Below the pieces are notes generated by a model. The model was given only the letters and a program-made list of their open reading frames with translations, had not been told where the DNA came from and made no database searches. From the NCBI GenBank assembly GCA_021397835.1, contig JAJFZO010000863.1, positions 1,426,001-1,490,000 of the forward strand: DNA of 64,000 bases, in the 5' to 3' direction. Below, one piece after another: positions 1-12,919 of this stretch (position 1 is its first letter; each line of letters opens with the position of its first letter). A program made the translations under genes and the position numbers. The DNA comes from Moringa oleifera (taxonomy: Eukaryota > Streptophyta > Magnoliopsida > Brassicales > Moringaceae).

Positions 1-298
1 TCCTGATTGAAAGAGAATGGTAATTGCATAACACAATTTTTGAGGGGGAGAAGTGATTTATTTAGGCTGTTCGACTGGAGTATTGTCCAATTCTTGAATA
101 AACAAAAGGAATAGTTCCACATATGCAGAACCACAAATGATTCCAATTATTATAAGTTTCTAGCCAATCAAGTTCAATTTGGCCAAGTTATGCTCCATTT
201 TGTTGTAGGATTGACAGAGAAAAAGTTCAAAAAGGAAAACTTTGGCATTACAACTAGCGTTCAGATAAACCTCCAGAACTGCTATCCTTCTTCTTCTT

Positions 299-303
<5 letters not shown>

Positions 304-333
<30 letters not shown>
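304..333. repeat. CT dinucleotide microsatellite
   Basis: A run of about fifteen CT units, preceded by a short TTC-rich stretch. It lies in what I read as an intron of the ferroportin gene, about 100 bases before the first exon in the window. The intron's polypyrimidine signal nearer the acceptor at 430-431 is weak by comparison. The run is probably length-polymorphic. Confidence 0.9.
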
Positions 334-336
<3 letters not shown>

Positions 337-431
337 AAGCCGGTAACACAATTTTTATGCTGTCAATTTTTGGTCTGTGGCCCTGTTTCAGAATCCGGCT
401 AATGTAATTGTTCTATGTTCCTAAAGCACAG

Positions 432-2396
432 GGTGGTGGTAATATCAGAGTGTAGTCCTCCAGAATTTTTGACAAAGATGAATTCTGTCGTCAGACGGAT
501 TGATTTAACCTGCAAGCTACTTGCTCCTGTTATTACTGGCTTCATTGTCAGCTTTATATCACTAAAAGCCTCTGCTGTGACTCTTGCACTGTGGAACACT
601 ATGACTGTCTGGGTGGAATATTGGCTTTTTATGTCTGTATATAATGGCATTCCAGCCTTAGGTGAATGTAGTCAGAGGAAGACCTCTAGAATTGTGCCTG
701 GCAACATGCAAGAGGGAATATCTACTTCTCAGGAGAGAGAAAGCTTGCTTTCTCATGAAGTAGGCAACTCAGAATCAGTAGAAAGATGCAGGAGAAGGAG
801 AATAATAGAATGTATTTCAGAGGCCCCCTTTGTCAGTGCATGGAAAGTTTACTTGCAGCAAGATGTACTGCTCCCTGGAGTTGCTCTAGCTTTGTTATTT
901 TTCACAGTCCTCAGGTAACAACTGACCAGCAACCTTGGCTTCATGACTTAAAGTAAATGTATATGTAATCATGCCCAATATCATATGTGTCTGTGAATCA
1001 GTGAAGAACAAACGAAAGTTCGAATTAGTAGAAAAAGAAAAAAGATGGATGTCAAGGCAGAGTTAACACTAGGAAAGTGTCAATTCTTCTGGATTTTGTT
1101 TGCTAAATTTGCAATATATGATTCTGGAAGGAGATTTACTTACATAATGCACAAGGATGATGAGGGATGGTATTGTTGGCCATACTGCATGCACTAACCT
1201 GAGATATCATTTCTTTCTCAATTTTATCCAGATGAATCCCAAGGCAGAGAATTCTTCTAGCTGTTTCCTTTCTTTTCTTTGGATTTTGTTCTAAATCCCA
1301 ACTGTACGCAAGCGAGCTCCTAACATTTTCTTCTTCCAGCTTTGGAACTTTGATGACAGCTACCTTAGAATGGGATGGCATACCTGCATTCGTCATTGGA
1401 ATAGCACGTGGAATAAGCGCTACAATTGGAATTGCTGCGACACTCGTGTATCCAATCCTACAGTCCCATATTTCAACACTCAGAACCGGGCTTTGGTCTA
1501 TCTGGTCTCAGGTCTAACTTCTTTAGACTGGTTAACGGGTGATTTAACAACGCTGATGATCTTCCCTTATTTCCTAGGGATACATCCTAGTAGAGATTAT
1601 TGAAAGGTTTACTATATAGAAAATCATGGTTCTATTTAAATTTACATGGTAAATGACCTGGCATATGCATGGTTTCCTGCAGTGGACCTTCCTCCTGGTC
1701 TGTGTTGGTTCCATATTTATCCAGAATAACCGTGTCTCAGCATATATGCTTATGGGTGGAGTAGCAACATCTAGACTTGGATTATGGATGTTTGATTTAG
1801 CTGTCATCCAACAAATGCAGGTACCATTAACCATCCACATGAATCTGCAGTGGGTTCTCTTCTATGTCATTGCCTGGATGCCTTTCTTCGATTCAATGTG
1901 TTAAATCTGCATTTCTTCAATGTATAATAAAGCTTTTCTTTCACTTTCTCTGGAAAAGGATCTCGTTCCTGAATCTGATCGTTGTGTTGTGGGAGGTGTT
2001 CAGAACTCTCTCCAGTCTACTTTGGATTTGATGGCTTATGCAATGGGTATAATAATCTCCAATCCACAGGTGATTACCTCAGCAGATATTTTGCATCCCT
2101 GTTATTCTTACCAGAGTCTATGCTTTTCAGTGTACATTTAGACATCCTGACTGGATAAAATTAAGATCTGTCTTGATATTTGTGTTCTCCCAGGATTTCA
2201 TGCTTCAACAACAAAAACTGTTCTGAAAAAGCTAATCCTGTTGCATCTGTGTGTGCAGGATTTCTGGTTGCTTACTTTGATATCATTTCTGGCTGTAACA
2301 TTAGCAGCTTTACTCTACACCTTGCATCTGTACCGTGTCCGCAAGCATCTCTTCCACTTTGACAAGCTCCTAATGATCAATTCAATGCCAAATTAG
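432..2396 (+). CDS. FPN1: Ferroportin / IREG metal exporter (SLC40), 3' part
   Basis: This is the C-terminal part of a plant ferroportin, a multi-pass exporter of Fe2+ and related metals (Co, Ni). Exons read as 432-914, 1340-1511, 1683-1820, 1959-2069 and 2259-2396, with GT-AG introns and matching phases; the stop is TAG. The first exon begins in mid-codon with VVVISEC and continues with the family stretch [20 protein letters not shown], then several hydrophobic helices. A hydrophilic loop follows (about residues SQRKTS to RRRRIIEC), then [12 protein letters not shown], the [17 protein letters not shown] segment and a final helix with a basic tail. All five exons are open. The 5' exons lie left of the window, and 1-431 reads as intron. 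The closest Arabidopsis match in memory is IREG1/FPN1 (At2g38460), supported by the WRKY33 and CASPL4B neighbours; IREG2 is the alternative. Confidence 0.92.
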
Positions 2397-5300
2397 ATCA
2401 AACAAAAGCATAATGTCAACCAAACTGAAGACAGCAAAAGTAAGTCTGTGCAGCTGCTAGCTATGGTCCTGTCTGTGCCGATGCTGGAGAATTTATCTGC
2501 ACATAAATGTTAAGAACAGACAGTTCAGTAGAGCTCTCTCCCTGCCTGAATACTCTCTTCTGTGAAATAACATTAGTGAATTGATTTCATGGTCAATGTG
2601 GAAATGCCTCTTGCTCTAATCCTGCTTGTGACTCTCTGATAACTTAAATTTGATAAATATGAGTTGAGTTTGACAATTTCTCGGTCTTCTTGCCGTACAG
2701 CTTTTTGTCATTGAAAAATTAGTCAGCATATATCCGTACTGCGTTTTGGCACATTGATTGGGTCATGTGATGCACCTAAATATTGACTTTAGACTTTAGT
2801 GTTTAGAACGATTTAAGACTAATCAAATCTTGGTAAGCAAGGGCTTCGTAAAACAGCCTCCAAATCGTGGGAACCTTTTTTTTGCTAATAATCCGAACGA
2901 GAAATCGAATTCAGCATTTTATTTATATATTTTTCTTACCTCAAAATCAAAATGAATTGTTACAAATTTACTGCTTTAATAGATTTATATATTTTTAATT
3001 AATAAAAAATAATATTATATATTTTCATAATTATTATAATATTTAAAAATAAATAAATAATACTTAAACTTATATTATTTTTAAAATAATTTAAGTTTAA
3101 ATATTATGAAGATTACATTTCAATGTCACCTTTGCAAATAACCACTCCTAATAGAAGGGCATTAGAGAATATAATTTTTTTTTTTTAAGGAAAGGATGGG
3201 GATTGTCTTGTTTAATTTTATATCATAATTTAAACTAACTTTGAAATTTATTTTTAATTTATTTAAAATTAATATAAATTCCAATTTATTTTTATTTAAT
3301 TAAGTATAATTAAAAATAGAAATAAAAATAATTTTAAATTTTATTGTCTCTTTTCAATCAAATCTTGATCTTTGCAATATTTTTAAACAAATTTTAATCT
3401 ATAATTTTAGATCAAATTAAATTTTACTAAAAAATTCAATAATTAAAAATATTTTATCAAATTTTAAAAAATATTCAAATTATAGTCACAAAAAATATTT
3501 TTTAAGAGATTTATACTATTAAAATTTTTAAATTTTAATAAAAATATATTTTTAATAAAAATTATTCGAATTTGAGAGATATAAAAGTTATTTGAATAAT
3601 TTTTTTGACATTTCAAAATAACAATAATTTCTTAGAATAGTTTTTTTTATTATAGTTCAAATTGAATAAAATTAATAAATAAAAATCTATTTGAAGACAC
3701 ATTAAAAATTAAATTTTTATTAAAAATAAAATAACATTTACTTTAAAATTAAATTAAATATTTTAAAAAAATTAAAAAATAATTTTCACAACCAAAATTC
3801 ATTTTTCAAACAAAAAAATCTCAATCTCATTTCTACTTTTGTTAAACAAAAATATAAAATAATTTTAAAAAAAAAAGACAAAAAGGGAGAAGGAATTTGC
3901 TGCCGTGGCTTCATCCTGTTTACATATACCTTTCCAAAATCAATATACATATTGAACACAAAAGAATAGTTCGAATTAAAAAATAATAAATTGGTAAACA
4001 TCTTAATCAAAAATTGATTAAAAATCATAATCATCTAAAATAAAAAAATAAAAAATTAGTCATTCTTTTTTAAAAATAATTAAAAATTTTAAATTAAACA
4101 AAGTCTAAAATCATCATAAAAGCAAATTTTATCAAGCAAGCCTCCACGTTATGACGTAAGCGTTCATCAACTTTGGGCTCTAAATTCAAACAGGCTTATC
4201 TTGTGAACCAAGTGCTACCCAACGAGAAGATCACGTGAGCAAACCACTCACTTGCCCGACGAGTTGTCAAAGATGCTTGATTGATTACTTCACTTTTATT
4301 ATTATAAAACGATCACGAAACCTACATTATACGGTACAAAGATGGCCCACATCCAATTTTCTGATCGAATGAGCCGATCATTCCTTGGAGATTTGTGGTT
4401 GACAAAATCAGCCCAACAATCTTACCCTTTGTGGCAAAATTCGGTACGCCCGCTGCTTGGCACATGCTGATTGGCCCAGCACTCACAACCGCCGCAGATT
4501 GCTCTTCACCTCACACACACTGACCCATTAAACGTTGTCGTTATTGTCATATTACTGGCTGCCCACGGAACCACTACTTACCATGATCAAATTTTCCACT
4601 TTCCTTCATAAGTTCCTTTTCCCTTTTTTTTGAGAAATTTATTAAAATTTTAAATAAATTAATAAAATATTATTTTTATTCATTAATTATATTTAATTTA
4701 AATAATTTTTAAAAAAATGTTTTTAAAAACTCAAATAAATTTTACATTTAATTTCAAATTAAACTTTAATAAATTAATTTTATAATTTATTAAACTTTTT
4801 AATGATTTAATTTTTTAAAAAATATATATTTTAAATACTTTTTATGCTTATAAATAAATTACTATTTAATTGATATTGCATTAAATATTAAGTTTGTTTG
4901 GTTACATGTGATAAATATTTTTATGTAAAATTATATTTTTATTTTTAAAAAATATATTATATTATATAAATCAGATTTTTAATAGAGAGAAAGAAATGGG
5001 ATTTTATTTGGTATTTTTTATTTCTGAACAACCAAACAGGGAGCAAGTAAAACGTGCCGTAATAATTTTCTCGGTGATACTCTTTCTAGATCATGTGAAG
5101 GAATAATTGACTTAATAAAGAGGAAAATTATTTTTTTTAGTTTTTTAATAAATAAAAGTTGTAGTAACTGTATAATTCTGACTTGAGAGAGGCAGGAAAA
5201 GTACTGTGAGGCCCAGCTGTCGTACAAATCCACCGCCTATAATTTAAGGCAACATTGATATGTCATGTCCGTACCGGTTTATAATAGCCAATTGTTTTTC

Positions 5301-6870
5301 TTTTTCTCCTTTTTTTTTTTTTTATAATTAAAGCCGTATATGCCTAGTGAGTAGTGACTTCGGACCAGTCTCGTTCTCCTGCCAAAGTCTACTTTCCGCA
5401 CTTTGCCAGAGAATGGCCACTGAATCCATTAATCTATTTAATCACCCACTATGAAGAAATTAATGCAAATTAATTTTATTATGCACATAAATAATTATTT
5501 TTAAAAATATTATTTAATTAAAAATTTTGATTTATTATTTAACTAATTTAATTCAATGTGAATCGAAGATTTTTTTTAGAGAAATATAGAAATTTTGAAA
5601 ATTATACTTTTTTGTTGTAAATCCTGAAATTTTTTATTGGAGGTAAAATCCTAAATTTATTATTGTTTTACTTAATTAATTATTTACATATGCTATATAT
5701 TAAAATTAAAATTTTATTATTTTAATTTATATTATTAAATTTTGTTTTTTAGATTCAATTTATTGAGAAACAATTTCTTCCTTTAAAATCAATTCCTCTT
5801 TTCTATAAACAATTTTATACTCAATTTTAATTAATCAAAGATTTAAGTTTTGAATTGATCTTATTTTCTTATTAGCAATTGACCAGTTTTTCTCAGCAAC
5901 GATATCACTTGAACATAAAAATTTAAATCAATTCAAATAAATCAATTAACTTTTATTTTTTAAAAATTAAAATTTAAAGCATATATTTAAAACGTTGCTA
6001 TAATTAATTTTTGAATATTAATAAATATATATAAAAAAAGAGAAGATAATATCCAGAGGGCAAGTTGGGACAAAAGGGCCTGTATGAGTCACACAGCCTG
6101 CCTGAGCCTTTTACAAAATGGGTCACTTTCCTACACTACTTTTTCCTGTGTGGGCAAAACCGTTCTTATCTGAGTAAGGTTGGTACTATGCAGAGGCCAG
6201 CAATAAGTACGGCCACATATTCTATTCTATTTTCACTTTTTTAAAAAAATAAAATTCATTAAATATAATATAATATTCCAAGATATTGCGCCATTTGGAC
6301 GGAAAGAAAATATACGATTTTTATTTATTTAAATTATAAAGTGTGATTTTTTCGTCAAATATGCTCGTACCGTCCGCACTTGAATCTGTCCTTCCTCACA
6401 TAATTTCTCCACCAAGTGAGATGGTTCTCTCTTCGCGATAAGACAACGACTTCTCCAATGACTGAATTGCCCTCGTCAACCACTTTCGTTGTTTTTGCGT
6501 CCTTATGGTCCTTTCGCGTACGGAGCCATCGTTGTTTCCCCGGAAAGACGTAAATACCCTCCTTCTCTTTGCGGTTCCTTTTGTTCTTCTTTTCTTTTTT
6601 ACTGTGAAGGCAATTCTAAAAGGGGAACTTTGTCATTGTGGAAAATACGGGAGAAGGCGAAGAGACCTGCAATCCCCACGAGGGTATTAATGTAACTTTG
6701 ACTATTCTTCTTCCTCACTCCCTCCCCCAACTGCCCACTATTTTCTGTTAACGGTTACCTCTGTGCCTCAAAAACCATTGGGGAGAAGCATCACCTACCT
6801 CATATATCTCTTCAGCTAGGATCCTCACCTACAAAATCACCTCTTAATCTTCTTGATTCACGAGATCATC
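2397..6870. other. Intergenic region, AT-rich with two unique islands
   Basis: No gene is supported here. About 2900-4120, 4620-5010 and 5460-6050 are extremely AT-rich with poly-A and poly-T tracts, like decayed MITEs. Less biased islands lie at about 4120-4620 (a G-box CACGTG at 4232-4237 and a TGACGTAA site near 4153) and 5040-5440. The last 500 bases before 6871 are pyrimidine-rich and probably hold the promoter and 5' leader of the F-box gene. Confidence 0.6.
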
Positions 6871-9800
6871 ATGAAGAAGATAAAGGCCATTGAACCCTTT
6901 AACCCCTTTGATCTCCTCTCTGAAGAGATTGTCTTCATAATCCTCGACTTCCTCAACGAAAACCCCCTTGACAAGAAATCCTTCTCTTTAGCCTGCAAAT
7001 CATTTTACTTCATAGAGTCAAGGCACCGCAAAATCCTTAAACCGCTCCGTATAGAGCACCTTCCTAGAATCCTCCGTCGATACCCAAACATAACCAACAT
7101 CGATCTCACTCTCTGCCCTCGCGTCATTGACAACTCGCTATCAGTTATCGCCGAAACCTGCAAGTCTACTCTCCTTTCTATCGATTTTTCGCGGTCTTCG
7201 TTATTTTCTAGTACCGGGTTGTCGAGCTTAACCCTCAACTGTAAGAATCTGGTGGAGATTGATCTGTCGAACGCGACGGAGCTGAGGGATTCAGGCGCGG
7301 CGGCTTTGGCGGAGGCGAGGAATTTGGAGAAGCTGTGGTTGACCAGGTGTAAGCTGATTACGGATATGGGTGTTGGTTGCATTGCGGTTGGGTGTAGAAA
7401 GTTGAGATTGATAAGCTTGAAGTGGTGCGTAAGTGTTGGTGATTTGGGCGTTGGTTTGATCGCTGTTAAGTGTAAGGAGATTCATACTTTGGATCTCTCT
7501 TACTTGCCGGTAATTCCTTTTGGGCTTATCTTACTTCAGGCACCTAGAATTACTCTTTTGTTTTTCTTGTATGACTATTAGCTGTTTTGTTTATGCAATT
7601 GATATACATCATTTTCTTGTTCCTCCGCTTTAAACTGAATAGACGAGTTTTCTTGTGCGCTTCCCTACATTGAAAAATATTTCCTTTTTGTGGGTATGAT
7701 GCAAATTGATGGTCCCATTATTTTTATGATTTTAAGTTCTTTGATCAATTTTACAGAGTATGATAGTTTTGGTTAGCGCTGCATCCATTTTACTTTGGCT
7801 GCCTTTTTTTTTTTTTTTTTGTGTGTGTGTTTTCAATCTTCTTGTATTCTTGTTGGAGTCTAAATTAAATGTAAGGGCTCTTCTTCTTCTTTTTTTATTG
7901 CTGAAGGAGGCATTTCAAATCCACCAACTGAGATTGACTTTTTCTGTTCATTGGATCCTTTTGTTCTGCAGATTACAGACAAATGTTTACCAGCCATCTT
8001 GAAATTACAATATCTTGAAGATCTGGCTTTGGAAGGATGCTTTTGTATTGATGATGACAGCCTTGCTGCTCTCACACATGGGTGCAAGTCACTAAAGGTA
8101 TTCATTTTCAGGAAACTAATGCCTTATATTCTGCTTTCCTACAAAAGCAATAATGACATGTAAGATACTGAAATGATGTCTGATATAGAACAATCTTGCT
8201 GCCATAAATCATTTTACCTGATTAGCCATCATAATCTAAACATGGATTTGGAAGAAGTTAATTTTGGCCATTTTTATGTCATTATGTATTAAGTCTATGG
8301 GTTCATGTGCCTTGTGAATGTCACTATAAAATACTTGAGCATGTTTAGTGAATTTGAATCACTTTATGTATGCATCCTGTTAATACACAGTAGTATCCGC
8401 CGGAAGTTATATTCTGAACTAATTTCATGTCTCTTTTGAAGTGTTCTTTTGACAATTATGTGATGCATTTGACAGAATCTTAATATGTCAAGTTGTCAGA
8501 ACCTTAGTTATCTCGGTTTGTCTTCCCTAATTAGTGGCACCGGATGTCTACAGCAGCTTAACTTAGCACATGGGTCTCCTGTAAGCCTTTGATAACCTTT
8601 TCCTAATGTCTGAAAGGCCAGTTCCTTGGCTCATATCTTACCGTGTGCCACTGCTGGTTCAGGTCACTCTTGCTCTTGCTGATAGTTTGAAGAAGCTTTC
8701 AATGTTACAGTCTATCAAAATGGATGATTGCCGAGTTAATTGCCATGGACTGAAGGCCATTGGGCTTTGGTGTGCCTCACTACAGGAGCTGAGCCTAAGT
8801 AAATGTTCAGAGGTGACTGATGAAAGCCTCTCATTTGTCGTGGCCAAGCACAAAGACTTGAAGAAACTAGATATCACATGTTGTCGAAAGATAACTGATG
8901 TTTCTATTGCTCATATCACAAATTCATGCACCAGTCTCACTTCTCTCAAGATGGAATCGTGTACTCTTGTTTCTAGAGAAGCGTTTATCTTGATTGGACA
9001 TAGATGTCATTTTCTTGAGGAGCTGGACGTAACAGACAATGAAATCGATGACAAAGGTTTTTCCTCCACTTCCCATACAGAAAACAGAATTACTGTATCA
9101 ATTTGCATAATCATGTTCACGGGTTATCAATTTGCAGGTCTGAAGTCCATGTCCAGATGTTCCAGGCTCTCCACCTTGAAACTAGGAATTTGTCTTAACA
9201 TAACCGATGAGGGGCTCATCCACATTGGAAAGCACTGCTCAAAACTTCGAGAGCTTGATCTGTACAGGTCTTTTACTTATCCTTGAGTATATGCTTTCCC
9301 TCAATCAAGGATATTAGTGCATGCTTTATATGTCTTCTTCATCATACTGACTAAGTTTGAGCTTTAGTGCATCTAGGCGGTATGATCCTAGATTACCTGG
9401 ATATTTTGTTATCAGTCCGATTGATAAAGGCACCAACATTGAATTCTATATTTCCATGTGGTTGGTTTTTTCAGATCCATGGGAATAACAGATTTAGGCA
9501 TCTCAGCAGTTGCTGGTGGTTGCCCTGCCCTTGAGGTTATTAACATAGCCTACTGTAAAGACATCACTGATAGGTCCTTAATATCTTTGTCAAAATGTTC
9601 ACGGTTAAACACATTTGAAAGTCGAGGATGCCCTCTTGTCACGTCTTTAGGCCTAACAGCAATTGCTGTGAGATGTAAGCAACTAACCAAGGTAGACATA
9701 AAGAATTGTCATGACATTGATGATGCTGGAATGCTTCCGCTGGCTCATTTTTCGCAAAACCTTAGACAGGTAACACACTCCTTCACTTTGTTTTTTGAAA

Positions 9801-10612
9801 TAGCCCGGGGAAGCAAAGTATGATATCTAAAGTTGGTCCTTTCTTTCATTTGCAGATTAACTTGTCCTATACCTCAGTTACAGATGTAGGACTCTTGTCT
9901 CTTGCCAGCATCAGCTGCTTACAAAGCATGACTATCTTGCACATGAAGGCCTTGACTCCAAGTGGACTGGCGGCTGCCCTGTTGGCATGTAGAGGGTTAA
10001 CGAAAGTGAAGCTACACAAAGCCTTTAAATCATTGCTCCCTCAGCCACTTTGTGACCATTTGCAAGCACGTGGCTGTGTATTTCAGTGGAGAGATAAAGT
10101 GTTTCAGGTGTGTATGTTTTTTTGTTAGTCTTGATGTTCACGTAGCTAGTTTTTAGATATATTATACGCGCTTTTTCTTTCCTTGTCTGTCTTGGTGGAG
10201 GGATAAGGAACACCAAGAGTAAGCCTGGGCTACCCTTTTAAGACTACTTGGACAATGCAAACCCTGGAAATTATGTTTCTATGAGTTGGGCCCAACATGA
10301 TAGCAGCAAATTTCTCAAATAGCTTTCTTCTTTTCTTCCCCTATTTTATTGTTTGGGAAAAGAACATTGCCTGCATGCACAGCCCCTGAATCAGGTAAGA
10401 CAAAAACACTCTTTTGTACAACATTTCTGGCTGGAAAATTAGGTTTAGAGATAATGTGAGTTATGTCTATGTCAAATATTCCATGTTTGAATCAAATATC
10501 ACTACAATATGATTGTTCACGATAGCTAATTCAGAGTGATCAATTATGTGATTAACAGGCTGATTTGGACCCCAAATGCTGGAAATTACAGGTGGAAGAT
10601 ATAGTGGAATAG
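6871..10612 (+). CDS. FBL3: F-box/LRR-repeat protein 3 type (RAE1-like SCF receptor)
   Basis: This is a predicted substrate receptor of an SCF ubiquitin ligase. Exons: 6871-7509, 7972-8097, 8476-8580, 8663-9056, 9138-9267, 9475-9769, 9856-10107 and 10559-10612. The join is 1995 bases and gives 664 residues, the usual length for the family. An F-box lies at about residues 10-50 ([16 protein letters not shown]). The rest is about 18 cysteine-containing leucine-rich repeats of the form LxxLxLxxCxxITDxGL. The last exon codes only a short tail, [17 protein letters not shown]. The ATG at 6871 is the first in frame; the two codons just before it are not ATG. The Arabidopsis relative At5g01720 (RAE1/FBL3) is reported to drive degradation of the aluminium/acid-tolerance factor STOP1. 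The same role here is inference. Confidence 0.93.
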
Positions 10613-11770
10613 AGATTTTTGAATATCTTGTATGCTGAGTCCTAAGTGGTTATCCCCTCTTGCTCCCAAGGAAGATTCCAAGCATAAAGTGATATCGGTG
10701 GCATTTACTGATGGTAATTTTGTTGCCTCTGGGAGTGAAGTTCCTCTCAGAATGAGGCATTTTTCTTCTGAGGCATCCCCATGAAACTTATGAAAGGAAT
10801 CAGAGCAGGGTTTCTTGAAGGATGAATCTGATCATTATTCATCATTCATCAATGTACCCAGGTATACCTAAAGTTGTTTCCAAGTGCGCTACCGGGATAC
10901 AATTGCAACAGCAGCCTTGTTATTATAATGGTAAGGCAGTCCATCACAAGTAATTTGGAAGACAGTATTATGTTACAGTGGAATATGAAGCTGCTACCTT
11001 CCTGGTGGATACCGGAAGTGAAAATTTCAGAAATTTTAAGCCCACCAGGCCCCCTTGTGGGCACATGCTGCACTGCCGTTGGCTTAGCAAGTTTCATTAT
11101 TTTTGCAGGATGAGATCACAGTGTAACATATTGATATTTACTCAGCTGAAATATGTTTCAGCAACTGATACATAATTGATTGTTATGAAGTATGTTATAT
11201 TTGATGGGGGAAAAAAGTTGTTCTCCAGGATTGTTTGCAGCAAAATATTTCTTCTTGGTGGAGCAAATATGCAAGGGCAACAGAGTAGCATATATATGCA
11301 CATGCCAGGGCATTTGATGTTAGGCCTCGGGAGGAAGAACCATCTGACAGGTTGACCCTGTCACTTCAGTGGTGGATGGCATTTTCCAATCCTAACCATT
11401 TTGTTTGACCAAATCAACGAAAGACTTGGTACAGCCACACTTATGTTTAGGTACATATCTGGCAAATCACACTCATCCTTGTGGTCTTTTTTATTTTGCT
11501 AGCCATTTTCATCCACATGCTTAGATGATGTGAGATTGTTAATATCAAATGATTTCTGTCTCTCACTGGCCAGGAAAGCCTTCTTTTTTCTTTTTTTTTT
11601 TTCTCCTTGAAAAAGAAAGGGTTTGTAACTTTAATACAGATTACAAGTGGTTGACACAATCAAATCGGTGTGAAGTGTTTACAGTGTTAAACATCTCTTT
11701 CAATGACCTAACCACAACAAGCTTCACTGAGTTACAAAAGAAAAAACGTAAATAACATTCAAGGAAACGA
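10613..11770. other. FBL3 3' flank, no gene seen
   Basis: This holds the 3' UTR of the F-box gene and unique sequence of ordinary base composition. Short open stretches exist at 10.87-11.18 kb but show no family features and no coding-like codon pattern. I see no repeat structure. A T-rich run at about 11582-11602 precedes the tRNA region. Confidence 0.5.
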
Positions 11771-11842
11771 AGGTCCCACCGGGAGTCGAACCGAGGTCGC
11801 TGGATTCAAAGTGCAGAGTGCTAACCACTACACCAAGGAACC
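11771..11842 (-). tRNA. tRNA-Gln (anticodon UUG), possibly degenerate
   Basis: The minus strand folds as a 72-base cloverleaf. The acceptor strand is GGTTCCT, the D arm contains AGTGGTTA, the anticodon loop is CTTTGAA (anticodon TTG, Gln) and the T loop is TTCGACT. The 3' acceptor strand is TGGGACC with discriminator T. On the minus strand a T run (TTTTTT) follows about 20 bases after the end, fitting a Pol III terminator. Three stem positions are mismatched: T-T at the acceptor base (7:66), C-C in the anticodon stem, and C-C in the T stem. A functional plant tRNA-Gln normally pairs at all three. It is therefore either a diverged gene or a tRNA pseudogene. No intron is seen. Confidence 0.8.
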
Positions 11843-12919
11843 TCATTGTTTTGCAAGAGCACAATATTACATTTTTCTATTAGTTTTATTGGAACGTTTA
11901 GTCAATTCCGAAATCAACGGGTCGGGTGTTTGGGAAGAATCAGAGTGTCGGAGTGGAAGGGGGCTTTGACAACATCAAAGGAGTGTTTCGGCGTTTAAAA
12001 GCTTTGGAATGAACGGTTTTGGAGCTTTTTGTCTTTTTGCTTTGACTTAGAAACACAGAGTCTTATTGATCCACGTGACCCTTACCCCACTTCATTCATT
12101 TCTCCCCCACAATTAATATTTTGCATTTATCACTTCTTGGATGGTCAAATATTTCAAGGACACCGGATTCCACATCACAAACAAAACTTATCTATACATT
12201 AATTAAATTTTTTTTAGATTTATCATCACTTAAAATTTACAATACTAAATAATTCATTTCCATTTATTTTTTTATATAAATATATATTAAAATTATATGA
12301 TATAAAATAAAAACATATCAAACGTAATGTTTATAATAATTAAAATTTTAAAATAAATAATATTTATCACATCATGGGCATCCAAACGATACGATATTCA
12401 TATAATTTGAAATAAAATTATATTTTAATAATAAATTATAATAAATTAAAATTTTAAAATCATATAATAACATATTAATTAAGTTTTTAATTTTACATCA
12501 TGTAATAATTATGTTAACTGATTAATAAAATTTTAAATAATTATAATTTTTAAGCCATAAAATATCTATTTATTGGGTAAAAACTTAAAATCACACATCG
12601 CATCTTAAAATATACATATTATCTGATTAACATAAGGAAAACTGAGGGAAAAATGGCAATACACGTGGCAAGCTAAAACTGATGGTAGGATTTTATTACC
12701 AAAATCACAGAACTGCCTAAAGAGCCGCCTCGCCCCCTCCCGTATGGCCAGTCCAGTCAAACCCACAAGGTTTGACCAAGAACTATTTTCCACGGTCAAA
12801 CTTCGCTTTTAGTTTCTGAGAAGAAGCGCTGAGGGACCTTCACCATCCGCACTATGACAACATCTCTCCTTATATGTTCTCCTTTGCCTTCTCTAATCTC
12901 TCTCTCTCTCTTCATGTGC
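11843..12919 (+). promoter_or_regulatory. WRKY33 upstream region
   Basis: This is the spacer between the tRNA and the WRKY gene. 12180-12610 is very AT-rich. Outside that are recognisable plant cis-motifs: a G-box CACGTG at 12072-12077, an ABRE-like ACACGTGGC at 12661-12669, and a W-box cluster at 12755-12799 (listed separately). Pyrimidine-rich sequence at about 12840-12915 is probably the 5' leader. I could not fix a transcription start or TATA box. Confidence 0.55.
12755..12799. promoter_or_regulatory. Cluster of three W-boxes
   Basis: Three TTGAC(C/T) cores lie within 45 bases: AGTCAA (reverse TTGACT) at 12755-12760, TTGACC at 12772-12777 and GGTCAA (reverse TTGACC) at 12794-12799. They sit about 120-165 bases upstream of the chosen WRKY start codon. 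WRKY proteins bind W-boxes, and Arabidopsis WRKY33 is known to bind its own promoter during defence, so positive autoregulation is the likely meaning. That step is inference. Confidence 0.75.

Noticed and set aside
415..431. ATG at 415 as a start for the ferroportin fragment
   Set aside because: It lies in the intron before an AG acceptor; ferroportin needs several more upstream exons.
12854..12919. Upstream in-frame ATGs for the WRKY gene (MTTSLLICSPL...)
   Set aside because: The extra residues are hydrophobic and unlike WRKY33 relatives; pyrimidine-rich leader sequence fits a 5' UTR better. Kept as an alternative only.
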